In this document: positions 54,432 through 64,000 of the stretch, in pieces
How positions within the stretch are numbered: position 1 is the stretch's first letter
Layout of the letters: each line of letters opens with the position of its first letter
From: Dolomedes plantarius
Lineage: Eukaryota; Arthropoda; Arachnida; Araneae; Dolomedidae
DNA: 64,000 nt
Reading direction: 5' to 3'
Assembly: GCA_907164885.2 (NCBI GenBank)
Contig: OU015501.1
Span: 19,358,631 to 19,422,630 of the forward strand
Notes under the pieces: model-generated
The model's database searches: none
What the model was told of the DNA's origin: nothing
Seen by the model: the letters and a program-made list of their open reading frames with translations, nothing else
Program-made: the position numbers and the translations under genes

Positions 54432-54929
54432 ATTTACTGCTTCATCTTGATCTACAACAGTATATATTGATTTGTAAGTAGCTGTTTCTCCTGGTAACAT
54501 ACAGAGCTTACAGACAGCATGTCTTCTTACGTGGGGTGTCAGAAAACACTCTCTCTCCTCCAAGACTCCGGGGGTCATGACCTTACCCTTCGCCTCCCTC
54601 ACAAGAATGTTGAACATCTACATGAAAGGGGTGGCTATCAGGGGTTGTTAGGTGCTGCCATCCGTATGTTTTGTTTGAAAGTAGAAGGTTCTTAGATAAT
54701 ATCTGAAAATACATCGAACGAAAAATATTTTTAACTTTCTTTCTACTGGTCAGATCGAGGATTTCAATAGTTTTAAACCTTCTCGGGATAACACGAACCA
54801 TTTTGCAAAAGACCGCGTGTAAATCGGTTCAGTAGTTTTTTAGTCTATAGAGGACACACATACGAACATTGCCTTTTATATATATAGATTTCGTCTGTCT
54901 ATTTCTTTGTTAAACAACCTACTCAGTAC

Positions 54930-55215
54930 ACCACTGGGCCCCTTTTTGCTGTCCATATTACTGCGATTCTCTTTGGCATGGAACGTCAGTGGGTGGCTTG
55001 AGAAGTCTGAGACCATATCTGATGAACTTCACTTGCCAGTTCTGTAAGATTTGATGGTTCTGGATCTTTCTACCTGATGCTCCTTTCGACTTCATCCAGC
55101 GGATACTCAATTGCATTGAGATCTAGTGACTGTGGAGGACAACTAAACAAAGTCATCGTCCTGCTCTTTAAACCATCTGTGGACAATGTGACCTTTATGG
55201 CATGGAGCATTGTCT
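54930..55215 (-). pseudogene. Tc1-like transposase fragment
   Basis: The minus strand gives DNAPCHKGHIVHRWFKEQDD and then, after frame changes, SLDLNAIEYPLDEVERS, the regions carrying the second Asp and the Glu of the DD34E triad. Only this C-terminal third is present and it has stops. It abuts the 55241 element but belongs to another family. Confidence 0.75.
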
Positions 55216-55240
55216 TTGATAAGTTAAGTATATTTATATA

Positions 55241-55934
55241 CAGGGTGATCGTAAACTATGTCGACAAAATAAGAGGGGTGATAGTACTCATCAAAACGAA
55301 CAATATTTTCAATGGAATCTATGGCCGTATTCCCCTCAGTCTGTCAGAAAAGCGTAAAGTTCAGTGTCCACGTTGAACTTTCGTCACTGGAAAAAAATGA
55401 GAATAAACCAAATTATAAGTTGCACAATCCTATTCAGATCAGAGAACCCCCCCTACTACCCCTCGTAAACACCAGAAGAGATTTTCAGTGAAAATCTGGG
55501 CATGTATCGTTGACGATTGGCTAGTGGGACCGTATCTGTTGCCAGAACGTCTCACCGGCGCAGCGTACCTTGTCTTCATGGAGCTAGTGCTTCCTGGTAC
55601 CTTCCAAGCTCTTCCGCTCACCACACAGAAGGACATGTGGTGTATGCATGATGGAGCCCCACCACACTTTAGCACCACGGTCCACCGCTTCCTGAATGCC
55701 ACATATCCTGGACGGTGGATTGGACGTGGGGAACCTATGACTTGGCCTCCACGCTCACCGGACCTAAATGTATTATACTTTTTGGGGGACACGTAAATCA
55801 TTGGTGTACACGAGGCACCTATAGACTCAGTGGAAGATCTCGTCAAGAGAATCGTTGTTGTAGCAGACAAGATTAACACAACATCAGGAGTGTATGTAAG
55901 GGTGGGACTGTCGACATAGTTTACGATCACCCTG
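55241..55934 (+). mobile_element. Internally deleted mariner/IS630-like element
   Basis: CAGGGTGATCGTAAACTATG and its exact inverse form the ends, with TA on both sides (55239-55240 and 55935-55936). At 694 bp it is about half the usual length, so a large part of the transposase is deleted. Confidence 0.88.
55488..55880 (+). pseudogene. mariner/IS630-like transposase fragment (DDE_3 type)
   Basis: The plus-strand frame reads KIWACIVDDWLVGPYLLPER, MWCMHDGAPPHFS (second catalytic Asp) and PGRWIGRGEPMTWPPRSPDL, the signature of a common arthropod DDE transposase family. It ends at a premature stop at 55796, and similarity resumes in another frame (EAPIDSVEDLVKRIVVVADK) to about 55880. The N-terminal DNA-binding part and first catalytic Asp are missing. 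Confidence 0.8.
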
Positions 55935-55936
55935 TA

Positions 55937-58900
55937 TATATGATGCACCCAAAAGTGAAATCTAACCCGAGTTCCCTTCTCGATCGTAGCTGACAGTCAC
56001 TGCAGTGAAGCTTGTCTATTGGAAATAACGATTATAGTCTTTCGGTCTAAGATATTTCAATAATTCACAGCGGGAAAATCTAGCATTGACAAAGAAATTG
56101 AAATAAATAAATAAACGAGTAAATAAATAAATAAGTGAATGAATAAATAAATCTATTTTCATGGAGATTTCGATGTCGTTGGTTTCAGAAAGAATCGGGA
56201 ATTTTTGAGGTTAAAGTTAAGCATAGGAGTCTCAATTGTATACCCAGTCCTTGCAGACAGTATTTACTCTAAACCACAAAGAATAAGATGAATTCAAAGT
56301 GCAATAACTGAAATCCCTGGCCCACTGTTTATGAGTATTCACGAATTCGGAAGCTCTGATTCCCTGACATCATGAGACTAATGAATGTGTACAAACTAAT
56401 ATTTTTTTCTGATTATTATAAAATTTATTTTACGATACTGTTATGTTTCACGTCCTTCCTGAAGCCAACGACACATGATGTTGGCCTGAAAATATATTAA
56501 TGGAGAAAATAACTCTCAGCGAGTGTGTGTGTGCGTGTGGGATCTGTATTGGGGTCCCAGATTGCCGCTGTATCCTAGGCTAGAGTCATAGGTGAAACTA
56601 GTGGTAAACTTATAAAAGGCACCCACAACTTCGTAATATCCACAATAAAAAATAAGAGTGGTGACTAGTTTCGAACTAAAATGTAGTTCGGCATCAGACC
56701 GAGGAATTTTAGCTGTGATTATCTGTGTTGGTTGTCTCTAAGCGTTTCTTATTTGCCATTTGAGACATTGGCACCTAATGTTCCTCGACCTGTTGAATAG
56801 CCATATTAGTTACCAGTTGCCTCTCTTACATTTTACTGTGGATATTAAGATGCGATTCCATTATAGGTATTCTGGAGTCTCCTAGAGCGAGTGTCCTAGT
56901 GCGAGAAGCGGTATATCTGAATGGAACATCTCTCGCGTTTGAGATTCCTTTTGGCGATATGTTGGCGTCTTCAGGTGAAGTCCACTGAGTAAAGCAACCC
57001 TGTCTCCAAGTTGCTCGGCACGCAAAAGGAGCCGCCTACCCACTTTTCCCGCCTCTTCGGCGACTGACACTTTGATTGGCTGTCGGAAGTATTGGCTCGT
57101 GAAGAAAAACGGTCAGAAAAGAAAAGCTCCCCTTTTCTCGCTCCGAGAGAGATTTCTACTTTTGCCGATACTTTGCCCACAGGATAAAGCTTCTCCGAAA
57201 AAAAGAAAGAAAAGAAAACAGTTGTAGTAGACGATTCGATTCACAAAACTTCTGCAAGAGGTTTTCTTTCGCGACCGCTTGTTACATCAAAATATTTGTC
57301 ACGTGAAATGGGAGCAAAACTTCTCTTAAATGAGTAGAGAATAAGTAATCGGCCCAAGGAGGGGCTAACGTACCCTTGATTGTGTAAGGCGTGAAAGAAA
57401 TCTGTCTCGTGCAGGAAAAAAAAATGACTGCAGCGCTACGAAGCAAACCAACCTTAGTTTTCTGTGAACTACATACCAAATAAAGAGACTATTTAACGAG
57501 TACGTGCTATTCTACCTTGGAAGGGTTCCTCAGCGGAACACTCGCAGGTTGTGGTAGAGATGAAAGCATATGTCTAAAATATTGTCTGTGCAAAAGTACC
57601 CAGACAGTGGTGCAAGTAGAATTCGTTTGAGCGGATGAGGTATCAGGGATAAAGAACGCAAAATAGAAAATTACATTAATTGTTGGAATACTATGAAAAT
57701 GCAAAGAATTTGTGAAAGAAGTGAACATAATAACAATGTTAATACTGCTGAAAACAAAATGGGTATAATACTTAACAGGAAGATTAGCTAAAATAGTAAA
57801 AAATTTCACAATCAGGCGTATAATGAAATCCTTATCCATTCATGAAAGTATAAATTAAACGAATGCCAATTAGGAAATTCCAGATCTGGTGGAAATATCC
57901 ATGCGATGAAGTCAAAAGTGTCCGGTCGCAACATAACTTCATATTTCGGCCTTACGACTGGATAGTAATAAACTTAATATATGCATAATCTAGCAATAAA
58001 CTTTTTTGAAGTCACACTGAATGCCCCGAAAAGAGTTAAGTGCTTTTGAAAGAGCTCAATAGTTGCAGCCCCTTAATTGGGACATTCAGGCAGAGATATT
58101 TTTGTGCACTTCAGTGAGCTCCAGCATACCGTTTATGATATTATCGTTGGATGGAAAATGTTGCAGAAGCACCGAACTGGACAGTTCGAGTTCTGTTAAA
58201 GGTACGGACGAATAAAATCGTCAGTCAGGGGTAGCATCTATTTCAAATGACGTCTACATGAGCTAGAGAACCAAGACGCGAGGGAATAATTCACCGGTAG
58301 GGTATTTATACATGATACTGATGGTCGTTCCTCAGCTTAGATACTACTGATTACACCTGCCAATATACCAGACATCGTTTGTTTAGAATGTTGTAGACAG
58401 TACCACCATCGGATTGTAAATTAGTGGGAGAGGGTTATATAGAACAAGGAACTACGGTACTTCATCTGATAATTTGATGGCCTTTGGTTAATAATTAGAG
58501 AACAATGTTTGCTGAAGTGTCTTCTGCTGTCAGTGAAATTTGGAGATGATAGACTAATGATCCGGGACTCCTTTCTTTGGTTTGGATTTGGCCGCGGATT
58601 TTTGGAAGCTGACCATTTCTAAGATATTTTGGACAATACCGAACTTCAAACTCTGTGGCAACAGTTAAGATTTTAGATTCTTAACAATGGAGGTAAGGGT
58701 TACGCTACCCTCTTAGCAAGAACTAAAAAAAAAATAAAAGTGAAAAAGGTGTTTGTTTCTAGTGTCATATTTCATCACCCGTTCTCCCAAACGGATTCAA
58801 ATTGCTTTGATGTTAAACCTTTCCTTGGTTGGCGAGGAGTCTTTCACAAAGCAAGATCTCAAGGTTTGGAGATTGAAAGCAAGAAGAGGAAAGAGCTGAT

Positions 58901-59276
58901 GCTTCTTGCCAAAGACCCCTTTCTATCCCAACGAACTCCTTTTGGAAAGAGCTGGATCTTCAGTTGCGCGTCAGACGCATCCAAAAGTTTCACTCGTCAA
59001 CTGTTCACCATTCTGAATGCGAACTTGAATCAATAGTTCATTAATATTTTGTGGACATCCAATAAAATATTATAGGCGTCTTAACAGAAAAAGGGAGTCA
59101 GACCTCCCATTCGGGACATTATTGCAGCCTTATGAAACATAAACAATATGGGCATCTATAATGCCTTACTGTTTTGTATTCAAAACATGCCATAGCTTAA
59201 AAATAAGCCCATTAAAGTATCCAATGTAAGCATATTATAAGGGATATAATTTTTTAAAAACTAATATGAAAACTCA
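55937..59276. other. Long non-coding stretch
   Basis: No transposon or gene recognised. About 56880-57180 is markedly GC-richer and carries GATTGGCTGTCGG (CCAAT-box-like on the other strand), so a host promoter or first exon is conceivable, but nothing proves it. A frame at 58740-59036 opens on GTG and has no known domain. Confidence 0.4.
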
Positions 59277-59279
59277 CAA

Positions 59280-59280
<1 letters not shown>

Positions 59281-59345
<65 letters not shown>
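59281..59345. repeat. (TA)n-(GA)n microsatellite
   Basis: About 24 TA units pass into about 8 GA units, followed by GATA repeats up to the Tc1 element at 59377. Confidence 0.9.
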
Positions 59346-59346
<1 letters not shown>

Positions 59347-59376
59347 CGGATAGATAGATATACACATACACATATA

Positions 59377-60800
<1,424 letters not shown>

Positions 60801-60811
<11 letters not shown>

Positions 60812-60953
60812 TGATATAATGATACACCAAGATAAGTTAAAAAAGGATAGTGAATTTCTGAAGCTATTTTGTTTCAAAATTTCCTTTTTGCTTCAGAAAT
60901 TCACTATCCTTTTTTAACTTATCTTGGTGTATCATTATATCATTGTTTTAATT
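60801..60953. repeat. Long hairpin between TA arrays
   Basis: The left arm AATTAAAACAATGATATAAT... and the right arm ...ATTATATCATTGTTTTAATT are inverse over about 64 bp, apparently without mismatch. The loop of about 25 bases is AT-rich. Together with the flanking TA arrays (60598-60800 and 61073-61152) it makes a strongly self-pairing region. Confidence 0.88.
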
Positions 60954-61071
60954 ATATCTTATATAGTATTGTCTAATAATTGCAGCTTAGCGCATATTGA
61001 CAATATACATATTAATGCCTGTATTTAATGATGTATTAGTATTGGTACAGCACATGCTTTAAATATTTTAG

Positions 61072-61143
<72 letters not shown>

Positions 61144-62936
61144 ATATATATAAACACATACATTAACTCATACACCACAACAACGAGAACATAAGCAGTT
61201 ATTCAGTATGATAACAGAAAAGACTAAAATTAGTTCTATTTCTTTTTTTATTTCTAAGTGTCAGTAGAAGTGATGAAGTTAATGCTTCCCCGCCCCACTT
61301 CGGGGAAAAAAAAACGACGAAGGAAAAAGTTGAATCTCTGCAGAAAGCACTATAAGTTACATCAATAACTACAACTATTGAAATGGAAGAGCAATTCCTT
61401 TGGGGAATTATGTAAGTGTTCCGAAAATTGGCGGATAACCAATGAAACTTTCAGCTAAATCTTTTGAAACGTTCAAGATTTTTTTTCTCAGGATATAATG
61501 ATTAGTACCGATTTAAGCAATTAACCGAGTTTGCATAAAGAGACCCTCCATTCTTTAAATTTTTAAATACAATTGTTTTTCGTAAAGTTAAGAATTTATC
61601 CGAGATTGTTCTAGAGAGTTGCTTTTACGTTAAAATGATTCTGAAGTCGCGGAAAATGACAAATTTTATTGATTTTTGTCCTTTTTATGTTAAAATGTTA
61701 ATTTAAGAGACCTAAACGTAAAAATAACTCATTGGAAGTTAAATTTGTCTTGAAATATTATCCTTTATTTATTTATTTTCTGTTTCAAAATCCGAATAAG
61801 AGCAAGGAAAAAAATGCAAAATAAAACAGGAGGATCCTGGATCCTCATATCCTCCTTTTGAAAATAAATGCGATTACATATTTTGGATACGTTACCTATC
61901 TCATTCCTTATATGAATATATAAGCAGTTTGTACCCTTACTATCATTTGATACAGACGTTTGAATTTTTTATGTACCCTCCGAGGCATTTTCATATGAAC
62001 ATACGGTAAAAAAATTACGCTAACTCACTAGACAGTAATTGGGAATACAAGATACGTTGCTTGAAGAAATTTAAACACTGTTTCTAGGTGCACCAAAGTT
62101 TAGGCCAATAATATAAACTGTGAAAACGCACATTGTTGAAAATGGAGAATTCAAATATATATTTCCTTCAATAAGTATAATCTATAATACATACACAGTA
62201 TATTAATTGAGAGTAACATTTTAAGAATTATATTATTTATATCTCATTGTCTTATCCATTTGGGGAACTTTTTGGTGAAATATTGCATGAAAAATCTTGT
62301 CATATGTAAATGAAGCTTATAAATCATGATGTTCTCCACTGTGATAATCCAGATACTAATTAGAAAGATTCTAGAGAAACCATTTTCTAGGGTGAAACAT
62401 GGAACTTCCTACGATCTCAATATCATTTGAATAAGAGACTTACTGTGAAACAGTGATGTCATATCACGGCCTTGTGTTGAATGGGCAAAGAGAACTCCGC
62501 ATCTTCGTCAGAGATACTCCTAATGCTTATAGCGCGTACAGACTTGCACAGCGCTCTCTGCCTATTCCAGTGATTTATGTCTCTGTACGCTGTTCCCTGC
62601 GTCGGATCGCTCGCTCTGGCGGTCCGTATGCATTGCATCAAAGGCAAACTCGAGGTCCCGGGGGTCAAATGGTGACAGTGGGGGCGGGGGATAGTAGATC
62701 AAGAAACACGAAGTCTTTGGCGGCTTGAATGGGGGGTTCTAAATGGGGGAATATCTGGAAGACACGTGTTCATTGGAATGGGGGTGGTTCTAAATACCGT
62801 GTCTAATGTTACCGTGACTAATGTTGACAGGAGAGTCGGGGAGAGAGCTCTGTCCAATGTGAATGCACCATTAGAGGTACAGAAAAAAAATGCTAGGCCT
62901 TCATGTTAGATTTTTCAGACATACCATGGTCTACAG
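60954..62936. other. Non-coding DNA
   Basis: A TA array of about 30 units lies at 61073-61152. About 62450-62870 is less AT-rich and includes a 91-codon plus-strand frame with no recognisable domain. No gene called. Confidence 0.45.
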
Positions 62937-63125
62937 CAGTGGTTATCAACCTGCCGGGCACACACCCCTTGGGGAGGAGAGAGGAATACTCAGGGGGGGG
63001 GGGGTTCGATGATTAGCAAAAAATGCGTATAGAGTGTATTTTACTACTTACTTACGATTTTCAGGCTAGGAGGGGGCATAGGGTCTGAAGGGGGAACCTA
63101 GGAGTAAAAAGGTTAAGATTCACTG
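62937..63125. mobile_element. hAT-type MITE
   Basis: The left end CAGTGGTTATCAACCTG and the right end AAAAGGTTAAGATTCACTG form an imperfect hAT-type inverted pair. The 8-bp flanks GTCTACAG (62929-62936) and GCCTAGAG (63126-63133) agree at 6 of 8. A G11-12 run lies inside. The 189-bp element is non-coding. Confidence 0.72.
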
Positions 63126-63133
63126 GCCTAGAG

Positions 63134-64000
63134 TGCAAATTCATGGACGATAATACATGCTCTTGCACAGTCTACAACATGGATGACCTTCTCCAAAGAA
63201 CGTCGAGAGCGGTATCTCCAACGAAAAACTCAGCGTTTACATTTTGTCTTAAGAGATTCATAACGATGAACATTATTGACTTCGAAAAGAATAAAAGGTA
63301 AAATGAAAACTTAGATGCGCATTTTGCATGTAAGATAAAGCAGACGCGTTACTCCAAACTTGATGAAGGAAACTTTTCCCAAGTAGGAATTTCTCAGAAA
63401 CGATATACAGGAGTTTGATTTACGCACAAGCTGTGAACTTATAAAAAATTTCAGAAAATGTAAAATATTCAAGAAAAAAGAACGTAGAAGAGTAGGAGGG
63501 GTGATAAAAAACAACTTCTATCAAGTAAGTAGAAAGACGTCACTTAATGAAGATCCATCACAAGAAGAAAAACTGTCGGCTGTCTTGAACGTTGAAGAAA
63601 TATAGCCAAAATAGGCAGAAAAAAGTTGCTTTTATCACAACTCCCACGCATACAAAAATAAAAGATAGAGTGTGAAAGTGTCTTAAAATAAAAATGAATT
63701 ATTCTCCCATTACTTTCAACGAGAAATATCTTCAATAACGTTGCTGCCCACTGAATATTTTCCGTCAAAATCCAGAAACAAGTCGGATTTTAAAAAGTCT
63801 CATTATGACTATGAAAAAAAAAGTCCCAGTTGCAGACATTTCTAAACATTGTATTTTCGCAAATTTTACGAAAACAACTGCTGTTATAATATCCTGCTTG
63901 GAATGATTTCTCAACACACGCAGAAGTTAATTGAAATTAAAATGAAAAAATGCTTATTATTATCTTTTATAATGAATATAGTAGTTCATTATATTAGATC
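63134..64000. other. Non-coding DNA to the end of the window
   Basis: I see no recognisable gene or repeat here. Confidence 0.5.

Larger units (their letters stand above)
53632..54888 (-). mobile_element. Helitron remnant with both termini
   Basis: On the minus strand the 5' end reads TCTATATATATAAAAGGCAA after an A, and the 3' end reads GGGTAAGCTAG followed by T, fitting the TC...CTRR ends and A/T target of Helitrons. About 10 bases before CTAG lies the expected hairpin GCAATAGCGAAGCATTGC. The interior keeps the C-terminal part of a Pif1-type helicase. At 1257 bp it is far shorter than an autonomous Helitron. A hAT MITE (54287-54431) is nested inside. Confidence 0.85.

Noticed and set aside
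56880..57180. Minus-strand frames in a GC-rich patch as a host exon
   Set aside because: Interesting composition, but no domain, splice signal or start context supports a gene, so it is noted only as non-coding.
58740..59036. 98-codon plus-strand frame
   Set aside because: It opens on GTG rather than ATG and has no recognisable domain.
62453..62728. 91-codon plus-strand frame
   Set aside because: No known motif, and an overlapping minus-strand frame is equally open.

Overview
This is AT-rich, gene-poor eukaryotic nuclear DNA, most likely from an invertebrate animal. I lean to an arthropod (possibly a chelicerate), but the window does not prove it. The evidence is dense TA/CA microsatellites, Pao/BEL and Ty3/gypsy LTR elements, Tc1/mariner, hAT, Harbinger-type, pogo-type, Mutator-like and Helitron DNA transposons, and no spliced host gene that I could recognise. 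Nearly every coding stretch I can support belongs to a transposable element (TE). One exception may be an intact 321-codon PHD-finger/coiled-coil/FP25K-type ORF on the minus strand at 19.4-20.35 kb, which itself resembles a non-LTR retrotransposon ORF1.

Layout. 1-21.7 kb is quiet DNA with scattered MITEs: a hAT type at 345-927, a TIR element at 2204-2955, a hAT MITE nested in another hAT MITE at 4444-5021, a Harbinger-like MITE at 10699-10936, a perfect 257-bp palindrome at 13301-13557, and TIR elements at 15142-15373 and 15833-16016. It also holds a tRNA-like SINE fragment near 18.2 kb and the FP25K-like ORF. 21.75-49.94 kb is one giant imperfect palindrome whose centre is a 22-nt loop at 42929-42950. 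Each arm is roughly 6-7 kb once later insertions are removed. The left arm has been loaded with a four-level stack (TA-rich TIR element, then a pogo-like MITE, then a complete BEL/Pao element), a complete Ty3/gypsy element at 30052-37957, and a Mutator-like element at 40028-41634. The right arm carries a Tc1/mariner element at 44357-45664 and an expanded array of five units of about 239 bp. Because each insertion is missing from the opposite arm, that arm shows the pre-insertion sequence.

49.9-64 kb is a second TE-dense tract. It holds three Harbinger-like MITEs, a dead Tc1 element at 51845-53349, a Helitron remnant with both ends and a Pif1-type helicase tail (53632-54888), more Tc1/mariner fragments, and an intact Tc1-like element at 59377-60595 with a 346-aa transposase keeping D, D and E. 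Hairpins, TA arrays and a last hAT MITE follow.

Most notable: (1) the gypsy element places integrase upstream of reverse transcriptase, the Ty1/copia-like order known from Gmr1-type elements, and its capsid region resembles the SCAN domain; (2) the giant palindrome records TE history, including one mariner site seen empty, occupied, and apparently as an excision footprint; (3) a 141-codon ORF of unknown function is preserved identically in both arms.
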